Shown one piece after another: positions 8,227 to 16,475 of a DNA stretch of 64,000 bases; within the stretch, counting starts at the first letter, position 1, and the number at the start of each line of letters is the position of its first letter. The stretch lies in assembly GCA_963977525.1 (NCBI GenBank), contig CAXBPC010000011.1, forward strand, positions 1-64,000, given 5' to 3'. Source of the DNA: Ancylomarina sp963977525 (GTDB taxonomy: Bacteria; Bacteroidota; Bacteroidia; Bacteroidales; Marinifilaceae). The notes under the pieces are model-generated. The model was not told where the DNA came from. It saw only the letters and a list, made by a program, of their open reading frames with translations, and did not search any database. Position numbers and translations under genes: made by a program.

Positions 8227-9414
8227 ATGAAAAAGCAGATAATAGTTTTACTGGCGGTGATAGTGTTGAGTATAATCTTTTGGTCGTGTAGTAAAGAAAG
8301 CACCACAGCACCAAGTATCAACTCACCAGTAATAAGTAGCAGGTCTTTTCACATGGGGTTTACTCCTTTTCCTTATGACGTAACTGCAAGCTCACTTGAT
8401 GACGTATACAATAAAATTGAAACAGATGCTGATTTCATTACCCATCATCTTGATAATGGAATCCCTTGGAATGAAGCCTTAGTAGATACATATCCCTATG
8501 ATAATAATATTATGAATGATTGGAGTACTCGACTTACGAAAACTCCAAGTGATCATAAAGTGCTTTTAATCCTAACTCCTATCAGTGGAGGTCGAGATGG
8601 ACTTGCTGACTACAGAAAAGGAAATGATGGAATGGCACTTGTTTCACCTTTCGATACTCATGGTACAAATAAAGACTTTGATCATATCGATGTAAAAACT
8701 GCTTATCTAAATTATTGCAAAAGAATTATCACCTATTTCTCTCCCTCATATATTGGAATAGGGATTGAAGTTAATTTGCTCAGAAAAAATACAAATCAGG
8801 CAACTTGGAATAAATATATAGATCTGCAATCTTACATTTATGATGAATTGAAATTACTGTACCCTAGCTTACCAATTTTCGCCTCTCTTGAAGCTCTTGA
8901 AGCTCTTGAAGGGTACCCACTTGGTATTCCTGCCGAATTTAGTGGAGACCCTACTGCTTATGCAAACTCTCAAAAGATTGCCATTGAAGATGTCCTTCAT
9001 AAAAGTGATTACTATGCGCTTTCAATGTATCCGTTTAAAATGGCTTATTATAATTCTGATTACCCAAGTACTATGTTTGAGGATGTTTTTGCTCTAAATA
9101 ATGGAAAAACCATCGCCATTGCCGAAACCGGCTATACCGCAGAATCATTTGATGCTTATGGATTAACATTTGTTGGCTCAGAACTAAAACAAAGAAACTT
9201 TATCGACGACCTTCTAGTTAAAAGCAATCAATACAACGTCGAATTTGTCACCTATTTTGTTTTATGGGATTATGACGACCTATGTGCTTCTCTTGGGTTA
9301 TGTGGAGTCGATGCATTTAAAATTTGGAAAGATACTGGCTTATACGATGGTCTTGGAAGCGAAAGAAATTCATTAGCAGTTTGGAAAAGTTATCTAAGTC
9401 TTCCATTAAATTAA
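8227..9414 (+). CDS. Lipoprotein with a TIM-barrel-like, glycosidase-like body (cassette 7)
   Basis: The product is 395 aa. A good ribosome-binding site (GGAGGT) lies 6 bases before the ATG. The lipoprotein signal ends SIIFWSCSKES. The body resembles secreted (beta/alpha)8 glycosidase-like proteins: HMGFTPFPYD at the start, IGIGIEVN after the fourth strand region (a Glu where an acid/base would lie), DYYALSMYPF, and KTIAIAETGYT with a Glu where a nucleophile would lie. No GH family is assigned with confidence. A short tandem repeat (EALEALE) occurs near residue 222. Tags GTTGTGTGTA (8083) and TACACACAAC (9459) are fully complementary. Confidence 0.65.
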   Translation: MKKQIIVLLAVIVLSIIFWSCSKESTTAPSINSPVISSRSFHMGFTPFPYDVTASSLDDVYNKIETDADFITHHLDNGIPWNEALVDTYPYDNNIMNDWSTRLTKTPSDHKVLLILTPISGGRDGLADYRKGNDGMALVSPFDTHGTNKDFDHIDVKTAYLNYCKRIITYFSPSYIGIGIEVNLLRKNTNQATWNKYIDLQSYIYDELKLLYPSLPIFASLEALEALEGYPLGIPAEFSGDPTAYANSQKIAIEDVLHKSDYYALSMYPFKMAYYNSDYPSTMFEDVFALNNGKTIAIAETGYTAESFDAYGLTFVGSELKQRNFIDDLLVKSNQYNVEFVTYFVLWDYDDLCASLGLCGVDAFKIWKDTGLYDGLGSERNSLAVWKSYLSLPLN

Positions 9415-9458
9415 AAAGAATAAAAAGATAATTATTTATGAATTAACCCGAATATAAC

Positions 9459-9597
9459 TACACACAACAACAGCTAAAAAACATAGCTCTGATCAAAGCC
9501 CGTTTGCGCACTGATTAATCTAGAATCAGTTTCGTTCCTCGCGGAACGCAGATTCGATAATCCGTTACGATTTTTTTAGCTACGTTCGTTACTAACA
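9459..9597 (+). other. attC-like recombination site 7
   Basis: TACACACAAC, then GCTAAAAAACATAGC on the left; TTTTTTTAGC, a 7-base spacer and GTTACTAACA (9588-9597) on the right. The loop holds two further palindromes, CTGATT/AATCAG and GTTCCTCGCGGAAC (9534-9547). The sequence differs from the main repeat but the layout is the same. Confidence 0.65.
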
Positions 9598-9608
9598 ATA
9601 TTAAAACG

Positions 9609-10402
9609 ATGCTACGAATATTCAAATCAAAACTGACTGAGGAGGAATTTGGAAGAAAGTACTTTGGTAAACTAGAAGAGAAAGTACCTGGCCTGAAATT
9701 TATTTCTTTAGACGGATTAGAATTAAAGACTAAACTTGAAGGCCATGACGAAATGAGGCATTTATTGGATAACTCATTTGCTGAGTATAAAAATGACCCA
9801 AAAGATTTGAACAAAATAATTGAGAAATACTCAAATGCATCAAAAGAATTATTTGACTCAAAGAGTGCAATAGAACCTAAACGGATTGTTCCCATTATAA
9901 AAGACTACAGATTTTTAGATGAAACGTTAAAATTAAATCCTGACTTCAAAAATGACTTCCTATTTAAAAATATAATGAAGAACTCTATATCTTTTATGCA
10001 GAGAATAAAGAATCAACAATTGGATATTTAAGAAAAGATGAAATTGCTCCATTAGAAATCGGATTTGAAAAATTGAATGAAATTGCCATTGAAAATTTAG
10101 GTGAATTAGCAACAGAAATTAAAAGACAAGGTGAAAACGGCGAATATATGTTGACTATGGGAGGAGATTTTGAGTCAAGTCTAATTCTTTTAGACATCTG
10201 GAATAATGAAAACTTCCCAGTTGATGGAGAGATTATTATTGGCGTACCGGCAAGAGATATTATATTGGTAACGGGGTCGAATGATACAGAAAATATCAAG
10301 GAAATTAAATCGAAGATAAAGAGTATAAATGAATCTGGAGATCATATAGTTTCTGACAAACTCTTTATTTACGATGGAGTTAAATTTATAATGCACAAAT
10401 AA
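9609..10402 (+). pseudogene. Frameshifted DUF1444 (YtpQ-like) gene (cassette 8)
   Basis: Two reading frames join into one protein. The first runs from the ATG at 9609 to a stop at 10029 and encodes ..KRIVPIIKDYRFLDET. The second takes over near 9968 with EELYIFYAENKESTIGYL and runs to 10402 through GEYMLTMGGDFESSLILLDIW. The combined order and length (~265 aa) match DUF1444, a cytoplasmic family of unknown function. Restoring one T near 9968 (AAAAAT-ATAATGAAG) repairs the frame, so it is a recent lesion or a sequencing error. The tags GTTACTAACA and TGTTGGTAAC (10408) are 9 of 10 complementary. Confidence 0.7.
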
Positions 10403-10407
10403 AATAC

Positions 10408-10457
10408 TGTTGGTAACAAAAGCTTAATTTCATGGGCGCTGATGAGCTAATTGAAAG
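10408..10457 (+). other. Left half of a split attC-like site (site 8)
   Basis: TGTTGGTAAC, AAAAGCTTAATTTCATGGGCG and CTGATGAGC match the left half of the main repeat. Homology then fades after TTGAAAGTGTAATAG. The matching right half resumes at 11859, after two genes. Confidence 0.65.
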
Positions 10458-10481
10458 TGTAATAGTAAACGATTTATAAAT

Positions 10482-10841
10482 ATGGAAGACATTAAGAGAC
10501 CCCAACACTTAGATACTTTTACTTATTTAATGGGCATATTAAATTTAACAGGCTATTTGTTTGTGACTGGAGGTGAAGAAACAAAGACGATGGAGTATGT
10601 GCTTGTTACTTTAATTATTTTATTCAGCTATTGGTGCTTATATTATTTTCAAAAAGGAGCAGCTTGGTCACGCATTCTTGTGCTAATCGCTTCTGTTCTA
10701 GTTCTGTTTAATTTGTTTGGGATATTTTTTTCAAGCACTTGGGTGCAGTTTGTTTTGGTTGTTGAAGCTTCTTTGGGGGCTAGCTTATTATATTGGTTGA
10801 GTACAAAACCTGTGAGAATTTATTTTAGTACTAAGAGATGA
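10482..10841 (+). CDS. Small membrane protein of unknown function
   Basis: The product is 119 aa with three or four hydrophobic segments (TYLMGILNLTGYLFVT, YVLVTLIILFSYWCLYYF, RILVLIASVLVLFNLF, and a last one near VLVVEASLGASLLYWL). No signal peptide. Its stop overlaps the start of the protease gene by 4 bases (ATGA), so the two are co-translated. The pair lies in the interior of a split attC-like site, not in a normal cassette. No family recognised. Confidence 0.7.
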   Translation: MEDIKRPQHLDTFTYLMGILNLTGYLFVTGGEETKTMEYVLVTLIILFSYWCLYYFQKGAAWSRILVLIASVLVLFNLFGIFFSSTWVQFVLVVEASLGASLLYWLSTKPVRIYFSTKR

Positions 10842-11854
10842 GAAAATTTAATTGGAAACATACCATACTGATTGCCTTCCTACTTATCAGCATCATAAGT
10901 TGTCAAAAGGATGAGCCAAATACTGAATTAGAACTGGAAAGCTATTTCGAACAGTTTTGGAACGATTTTGATAAAACCTATTCCTACTTTAGCTTGAAAC
11001 AAGTCGATTGGGATTCTGTTTACCAAGCAAATAAGCGTAGAATAAACTCGGAAACGACTTCTTCCGAATTTGAAACTATTCTTACAGACATTATCCTTTC
11101 TTTGAAGGATATTCATGTTCGTTTAATTACGAATACGAAAACTCACAAATACTCTAATAACGACTTGTTTGATCGAAATTCGCCGGCAAATGCTTACACG
11201 TATCTTTCATCAGTTCGTGTCAACTCCGAAACGCTTACCATTGGAGATATTAAAAATACCAATATTGCCTATGTCAGGGTGAAAAACCTAAACCCAGCAG
11301 GCAATTTTGATCCACTGAATTTGGTATTGGACGATTTGCCCTCAAAAGATGGGTTTATTCTTGATCTCAGAGATAATTATGGTGGTAATGATGGTATTGC
11401 CAAGAAATTTGTAAACCGACTTACACATAAAAATGTCATTCATGGCTATGTGCGTGTAAGAAACGGATCTAATAGAGATGATTTTGGAGAATGGCAGGCA
11501 CGTAGATTGACGCCTTACAATCCTGTCGACTTTAACAAACCCATTACGGTATTAACCAACCGCTTTGTTGTCAGCTCGGGAGAAGGGTTTGTTACTATGA
11601 TGATGGTATTGCCCAATACGACCCTAATTGGCGATACAACAAGAGGCGCAACAGCTAATCCGAAAGAGTTTACATTGCCAAACGGATGGAAATACTGGGT
11701 GTCTAGCTGGCAGGCAACAACATCAACGTATCAGCTAATAGAAGATCAGGGTATTGCTCCAAATATTTCTCTTACAAATACTGTAGAATCAATGGAACAG
11801 GGCAAAGATTTAATCCTTGAAAAAGCAATTGATGTGATTCAAAGCTCTAACTGA
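10838..11854 (+). CDS. S41-family peptidase, lipoprotein
   Basis: The product is 338 aa. The lipoprotein signal is FLLISIISCQKD (Cys near residue 22). The tail-specific protease domain follows: an N-terminal helical part (YFEQFWNDFDKTYSYF), a strand with DGFILDLRDNYGGNDG, and the nucleophile region VLTNRFVVSSGEGF, where the Ser before GEG would be catalytic. No PDZ domain is evident. The likely role is degradation of unfolded or tagged proteins in the periplasm or at the cell surface. It overlaps the membrane-protein gene upstream by 4 bases. GC content looks slightly higher than in the surrounding cassettes, which suits a separate origin. Confidence 0.85.
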   Translation: MRKFNWKHTILIAFLLISIISCQKDEPNTELELESYFEQFWNDFDKTYSYFSLKQVDWDSVYQANKRRINSETTSSEFETILTDIILSLKDIHVRLITNTKTHKYSNNDLFDRNSPANAYTYLSSVRVNSETLTIGDIKNTNIAYVRVKNLNPAGNFDPLNLVLDDLPSKDGFILDLRDNYGGNDGIAKKFVNRLTHKNVIHGYVRVRNGSNRDDFGEWQARRLTPYNPVDFNKPITVLTNRFVVSSGEGFVTMMMVLPNTTLIGDTTRGATANPKEFTLPNGWKYWVSSWQATTSTYQLIEDQGIAPNISLTNTVESMEQGKDLILEKAIDVIQSSN

Positions 11855-11858
11855 TAAA

Positions 11859-12027
11859 ACAATTAATAAACACCAGCAAGCCAAGTTAATTTGGTTGCTT
11901 AAAAATATAAACAAATTTATGCGGCTTGCTTGGCGGTTTACTCACTTCGTTTCGTGATCTCCCTTTGGTCGGTAGATAAGACAACTGTTTTAATCGCCCA
12001 AGAAACTTAGCATGACCGTTATGCCCT
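11859..12027 (+). other. Right half of a split attC-like site (site 8)
   Basis: Begins inside the repeat at ACAATTAATAAACACCAGC, then GGCTTGCT, the TTTACTCACTTCG loop insert, ATCGCCCAAGAAACTTAGC, ATGACC and GTTATGCCCT (12018-12027). Together with 10408-10457 it makes one full site interrupted by about 1.4 kb. Confidence 0.7.
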
Positions 12028-12057
12028 ATTAAAAAATCATACCCTAAATTGATCATT

Positions 12058-13083
12058 ATGAAGAAAAATACAGCAATAAGTATCTTGATCTTGATGTTTA
12101 GTTCATGTGAAGATTCCGAAATTAATAGATATAAGTTTTACACGGGATATTTTCCTGAAGTACCAGTAAATTTCGAAGAGATAAATACTGAGTATGATGA
12201 TTACAACTCATCTGCTCCAAGTTTAGGTGAAACCTTTCCTTTATGTTTTTCATCAACACGAAATTCATATGGAACTAATTATGACATTATTTATAAATTA
12301 GTTTCAATAAGTTTTTCAAAGTCGGATGGCACATTAAATGTTTTTAATAATACATCAGGAAACCTCGGTGTATCTATCGAAAACAACAATATATATAGCG
12401 CTTTAAGGAAAATAAATACCCCAAACGATGAGTTGGGTCCATATTTAATCCCTCAGGGAAGAAATTATAACGGAACCAATATGAATGGACGGTTTGAGAC
12501 ATATATATTTCTTTATTCGAATAATGAAAGTGGAAATCAGGATATAATGTTTACTCAAAACCTTGAAAATGAAAATTACGAAATCCCTCTTAAAGTAGAT
12601 TTTTTAAACTCAGAATATGATGATGCATATCCAACCTTTAATAAGGACTATTCAGAAATCTATTTTACATCAAATAGAGAAGGAAACTTTAATATCTATA
12701 AAGTAAAGACTGACAATACTAAACCGATCGTTGAAGTATTAGTTGATAATTCAACTTTACCTATTGAGAAAGACATTATATTATCTTCAAATTTTGATGA
12801 TAAGTGTCCATCCATTTCAAACGATTTTATGGTATTTGTATCAAACAGAGAAGGTGGTTTTGGAGGTTATGATTTGTATTATTCTAAATTTGAGAATGGA
12901 AAATGGAATGAACCAATAAATTTCGGAGATAAAATTAATACTGAATATGATGAATATAGACCAATTGTAAGGCACCAGCTTTCTTTTAGTAATGATTTTA
13001 TGCTTTTTTCATCTAATAGACCAGGTGGTAAAGGCGGGTTTGATTTGTACTATGTTGGGATTAATAATATTTTAGAAAAATAA
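12058..13083 (+). CDS. PD40-repeat lipoprotein (cassette 9)
   Basis: The product is 341 aa from the ATG at 12058. The lipoprotein signal is LILMFSSCEDS. At least three WD40-like/PD40 blades are visible: INTEYDDYNSSAP..CFSSTRN, NSEYDDAYPTF..IYFTSNREG, DDKCPSISNDFMVFVSNREGG, and a last INTEYDEYRPIV..FSSNRPGGKGG. Such blades form TolB-like beta-propellers that usually bind cell-wall or outer-membrane partners; many relatives carry an OmpA domain, absent here. The tags GTTATGCCCT (12018) and AGGGCATAAC (13089) are 10 of 10 complementary. Confidence 0.8.
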   Translation: MKKNTAISILILMFSSCEDSEINRYKFYTGYFPEVPVNFEEINTEYDDYNSSAPSLGETFPLCFSSTRNSYGTNYDIIYKLVSISFSKSDGTLNVFNNTSGNLGVSIENNNIYSALRKINTPNDELGPYLIPQGRNYNGTNMNGRFETYIFLYSNNESGNQDIMFTQNLENENYEIPLKVDFLNSEYDDAYPTFNKDYSEIYFTSNREGNFNIYKVKTDNTKPIVEVLVDNSTLPIEKDIILSSNFDDKCPSISNDFMVFVSNREGGFGGYDLYYSKFENGKWNEPINFGDKINTEYDEYRPIVRHQLSFSNDFMLFSSNRPGGKGGFDLYYVGINNILEK

Positions 13084-13088
13084 ATAAC

Positions 13089-13181
13089 AGGGCATAACAA
13101 AAACCAAATTTCATGAGCGGTGGCGAGGCGTTTGCTCCTGATAGCTATTGGTAGCACTCGAATTTAGCAAGACCCTTATCA
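13089..13181 (+). other. Short attC-like site closing array I
   Basis: AGGGCATAAC, then AAATTTCATGAGCGG on the left; CGAATTTAGC, AAGACC and CTTATCA on the right. It is half the usual length and has CTTA instead of GTTA at the recombination point. The site closing array II (40550-40640) has both peculiarities too. No further cassette tag follows. Confidence 0.65.
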
Positions 13182-13218
13182 TTCATTGTGACAAAACTGG
13201 ATCTATTCAATAACTAAA

Positions 13219-13573
13219 ATTGGTGTCCGTCTTTTGCTGCCCAATGGGAAATGGTTAGATGAGCCACTGGAGTCAGGGGATTAGGGATCAAGAGACTAAA
13301 GAATCCATTGTAATGGCAATGATGTTCGATTTTAATGAGATGCTCATTGAACTGGGTAAAGAATATTCCAATATTTACCATGTTGACGTGAGAGGCTTTA
13401 CTCGTCATATGGAAAATATAAACAACAAAAAGAAAGGCAAATACTGGTTCGATGAGATACACCCCAAGAACTATATATTTAAGAAAATTGCAGAGGTCTA
13501 TTCCACTATCATTGAAGATAAAGCAGAAAAGGATGTTCGGGTATTCCGAATGATTGATTATTCTGCAAATTAA
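13219..13573 (+). pseudogene. Remnant of an SGNH/GDSL hydrolase gene
   Basis: Only the C-terminal part is present. IGVRLLLPNGKWLDEPLESGD is read to a TAG at 13282. GIRDQETKES then continues in another frame up to 13573, passing NIYHVDVRGF and WFDEIHPKN. The last block holds the conserved D-x-x-H catalytic pair of SGNH hydrolases. The front, with the GDS serine, is missing and one frameshift lies near 13280. It lies just beyond the last site of array I, so array growth or decay may have destroyed it. Confidence 0.6.
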
Positions 13574-13646
13574 ATATCCTGAAGAAAAGCATGGGAGCTT
13601 TGTTTTTTAAGATAGAGGTATAAAACTTCCTATATAGACATGGGTT

Positions 13647-13680
13647 TTTGGGAGAAACCGATAATTGTTATACTTTCGCA
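13647..13680 (+). promoter_or_regulatory. Candidate Bacteroidota-type promoter for the Cof phosphatase gene
   Basis: TTTG at 13647 and TACTTTCG at 13671 are about 20 bases apart, close to the TTTG / TAnnTTTG pattern of Bacteroidota sigma factors. A hairpin (AAAGCTTT-ATTC-AAAGCTTTTT, 13700-13722) lies between it and the ATG at 13786 and could attenuate transcription, or instead be a terminator. Confidence 0.35.
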
Positions 13681-13785
13681 GGCTAAAAATTGCAGCCCTA
13701 AAGCTTTATTCAAAGCTTTTTCACACAGACTTATGCGTAATAATGGGATCAGTTTATGTGACCATTAAAAATTAATTAGATATAG

Positions 13786-14589
13786 ATGAACTATAAAATG
13801 CTAGTGCTTGATCTTGATGATACGCTTTTGCGTGATGATCACAGCATATCAGATAGAAACAAAGAGATGCTGATGAAGGCACAGGAGCAAGGTGTATATG
13901 TTGTTTTAGCATCGGGTCGTCCAACTCCCGCAATGCTTCAATATGCCGAGCAACTTGATTTGAAAAAGTACGGCTCGTATATTATTTCATACAATGGGGC
14001 GGTTATCACTGATCTGACCAAGCAGGCAACTATTTTTGAGCAGAGTCTTACTAAAGAGCAAATTCACAGTTTGCACGATTTTAGTATGGCGAATAATGTG
14101 GATATCATTACCTACACGTCTGATAGTATCATCAGTGAATCTTGCTCAGAATATATCGATGTAGAGATTGAGCTAACTCAGATGAAGTTTAATAAAGTGA
14201 GTTGCTTTAAAACTGCTGTAACAGAATCGGCTGTAAAATGTCTCCTTTTGCAGGAGCCTGAATACCTAAAAAAGGTTGAAGCTAAATTGAAGAAAGAGAA
14301 ACCTAATAAAAGCGTTTCCCTTTCGAAACCCTTTTTTCTTGAGGTGATGCCACATGGAATCGACAAGGCAGCAAGTATAGCCCGTTTGGCAGAGAAACTG
14401 GGAATTTGTCAAGAAGAGATTATTGCAGTTGGCAATGCAGGAAACGACTTAACAATGGTGGAATATGCTGGTTTGGGCGTTTGGGTGGATAACGTAACAC
14501 CAGAACTTCGAGACCGTGCTGATGTAATAGTTGCTTCGAATAATGATCATGGTGTTGCCGAAGTTGTAGAAAAATATATCATGAATTAA
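13786..14589 (+). CDS. Cof-type HAD-IIB family phosphatase
   Basis: The product is 267 aa. HAD motif I is LDLDDTLLRDD (nucleophile and general acid Asp). Motif II is ASGRPTPAM. The motif III Lys lies in the cap-to-core region near SKPFFLEVMPHGIDKAA, and motif IV is VGNAGNDLTMVEYAG. The large C2B cap between motifs II and III is characteristic of the Cof/YidA group, which removes phosphate from small sugar phosphates or pyridoxal phosphate. Length is normal. A terminator follows. The gene belongs to the chromosome rather than the cassette array: it has no flanking tags. Confidence 0.9.
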   Translation: MNYKMLVLDLDDTLLRDDHSISDRNKEMLMKAQEQGVYVVLASGRPTPAMLQYAEQLDLKKYGSYIISYNGAVITDLTKQATIFEQSLTKEQIHSLHDFSMANNVDIITYTSDSIISESCSEYIDVEIELTQMKFNKVSCFKTAVTESAVKCLLLQEPEYLKKVEAKLKKEKPNKSVSLSKPFFLEVMPHGIDKAASIARLAEKLGICQEEIIAVGNAGNDLTMVEYAGLGVWVDNVTPELRDRADVIVASNNDHGVAEVVEKYIMN

Positions 14590-14616
14590 TGGGAATGATT
14601 CATAAAAGAAATACAA

Positions 14617-14648
14617 AAGCAAAGCCTTATAGGTTTCGCTTTTTTTTG
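14617..14648 (+). terminator. Intrinsic terminator after the Cof gene
   Basis: AGCAAAGCCT and AGGTTTCGCT pair with one mismatch around TAT, followed by seven T. Confidence 0.75.
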
Positions 14649-14798
14649 CTTGTGTAAGAAGAAATTATCATGGTCTAATTAAAGGAACAAGCTATGGTCA
14701 ATGGGCTGCACCTTTTTTGATGAATTAAGGTTCTGATTGCATGTTTTGAGAGTCATATGAATTTTCCTTAACTTCATTGTTAAAAATAGGAGGCATGT

Positions 14799-16259
14799 AT
14801 GTTCAGAATGTGTTATAATCATATCAGACTTTTACTAATCTTATTTCTACTACTTCCTGCTGAAATATTTTCGCAGCAGCAGGAATGCTTTCTTCTGATG
14901 GTTGGAAAAGATGCTTCAGCAAATGGGCAAGTCTTACTGGCTCATAATAATGATTTGTCTGGTATCGAAGCATCCATGCTCAGAAGAGTTCCTGCAGATG
15001 AAAAGATAAATATCCTGCCAGACGGTTCAGTATCCTTTAAGCAGAACTACGAAATGCTGGTGCTCCAAACGAACATCGGTTTTGACGAAGGCGATGCTGT
15101 GGCTATTAATATGCATGGTGTTGCTATTGCCGGCGGTTTAGCTTTAAAACGTGATAGAAATCGTCAGGCAGAAAAGCTTGATCCTCTTGTCCCATCTGGT
15201 TTAGGTGGCGGCGTCAGGTATTTTGCTTTACAGCATGCCAAAACCGCGCGCGAATGTGTAAAAATCATAGGTGAGCTTTATAATGAATATGGCATAAGCT
15301 ATCCAAGTGGAGTAGGGATTGCCGACACAAGTGAAGTCTGGTATATGGAAGCTGGAGGAGGACATGCTTGGGCTGCGGTTCGCATACCCGACGACGCATA
15401 CCTGGTAGCAGCTAACAGTTATCGGATTGGAGAAATAAATCACAAAGACACAATTAACTTTATCTGCTCTCCCCAATTGATAGATTTTTGCAAGGCTTAT
15501 GAATTAGGGGATAAATTTAAGCGGGTTTTAAACTTTCGTGATTTCTTTGGTAATGGCTTTAAAGAAAAATTGGGCAACAACTATTATAATACAAGAAGAC
15601 TCTGGAGAGCTATCGATATCCTGAATCCTTCTATGCATCTTTCTTCTGAGGAAGAGGTTTATCCTCTTTTTATCAAGCCAGAAGCTAAGATCGAATTACA
15701 AGAATGTTTTACGATCATGCGGGATTGTTATTCCAGAACCTCATTCGATATCTTTAAGAATGATAATTTGGATAATCCTGAAAGATCAATTGCTGTATGG
15801 AATTGTGTGCATACCGATGTGATTACACTTTCACCAGGGAAACCTACAGACTATGGCTGTGTGCTCTGGACAGGATTAAGTTCGCCTTTCACAGCGATTT
15901 ACACTCCTGTGTATTTTGGTAGTGGAACAATTCCATCAGGTTTTGATTTAGCACCAACAGATTTTGATCATCACTCAGCATTTTGGATTTTCAAAAAGCT
16001 CGGAGATCTAAGCAAGTCAGAATATCCAAATCAAATGAAAGACTGGGTAAATCTTCGGAATCAGTTTGAGGCAATGGAAATTAAAGCACAGTCAGAAATA
16101 ATTCGTGAAGCTGAATTTATTGGGCATAATCATCCCAAACAGCTAAGTTCGTATTTGGATAAGCGAAGTGCAGAATCTGCCGCCAAGGCTATGAAGTTAG
16201 CTTCAGATATGATTGATTCGCTTGAATTTAAGAATGAAAACGAAGTTTCGAGCGAATAA
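14799..16259 (+). CDS. C69-family dipeptidase, exported
   Basis: The product is 486 aa. A good ribosome-binding site (AGGAGG) lies five bases before the ATG. A signal peptide ends around AEIFSQQQ, followed at once by ECFLLMVGKDASANG. In C69 peptidases (PepD-like, Ntn-hydrolase fold) the Cys becomes the N-terminal nucleophile. HNNDLSG, the conserved VGIADTSEVWYMEAGGGHAW block and the late AVWNCVHTDV match the family. It cleaves dipeptides with broad specificity; here it should act outside the cytoplasm. Length is normal for exported members. Confidence 0.85.
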   Translation: MFRMCYNHIRLLLILFLLLPAEIFSQQQECFLLMVGKDASANGQVLLAHNNDLSGIEASMLRRVPADEKINILPDGSVSFKQNYEMLVLQTNIGFDEGDAVAINMHGVAIAGGLALKRDRNRQAEKLDPLVPSGLGGGVRYFALQHAKTARECVKIIGELYNEYGISYPSGVGIADTSEVWYMEAGGGHAWAAVRIPDDAYLVAANSYRIGEINHKDTINFICSPQLIDFCKAYELGDKFKRVLNFRDFFGNGFKEKLGNNYYNTRRLWRAIDILNPSMHLSSEEEVYPLFIKPEAKIELQECFTIMRDCYSRTSFDIFKNDNLDNPERSIAVWNCVHTDVITLSPGKPTDYGCVLWTGLSSPFTAIYTPVYFGSGTIPSGFDLAPTDFDHHSAFWIFKKLGDLSKSEYPNQMKDWVNLRNQFEAMEIKAQSEIIREAEFIGHNHPKQLSSYLDKRSAESAAKAMKLASDMIDSLEFKNENEVSSE

Positions 16260-16475
16260 AATCGATATAGTTGGCTGTCTATGTAAATGTAGAAACTCCA
16301 CTACTTCTGTTTCCTGAGTGGAGTAGAAGGAGGAGGAGAAAATATTGGTTAGTAATAGTTTTCCATCCAAAATCGATTAATTTATTTTAGCTCTTTTATC
16401 TAAACTTAATTGGGCATTGACTTTAGTAGCCTAATTGCTTAACTTACTGTTTATTCACTAAAATGGAGGAGAAAG

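Noticed and set aside
1386..13181. Repeats as a CRISPR array or as insertion sequences
   Set aside because: Repeats are long, palindromic and separated by whole genes, not by short spacers. No transposase is present, and end tags differ between units, which does not fit fixed terminal inverted repeats of a transposon.
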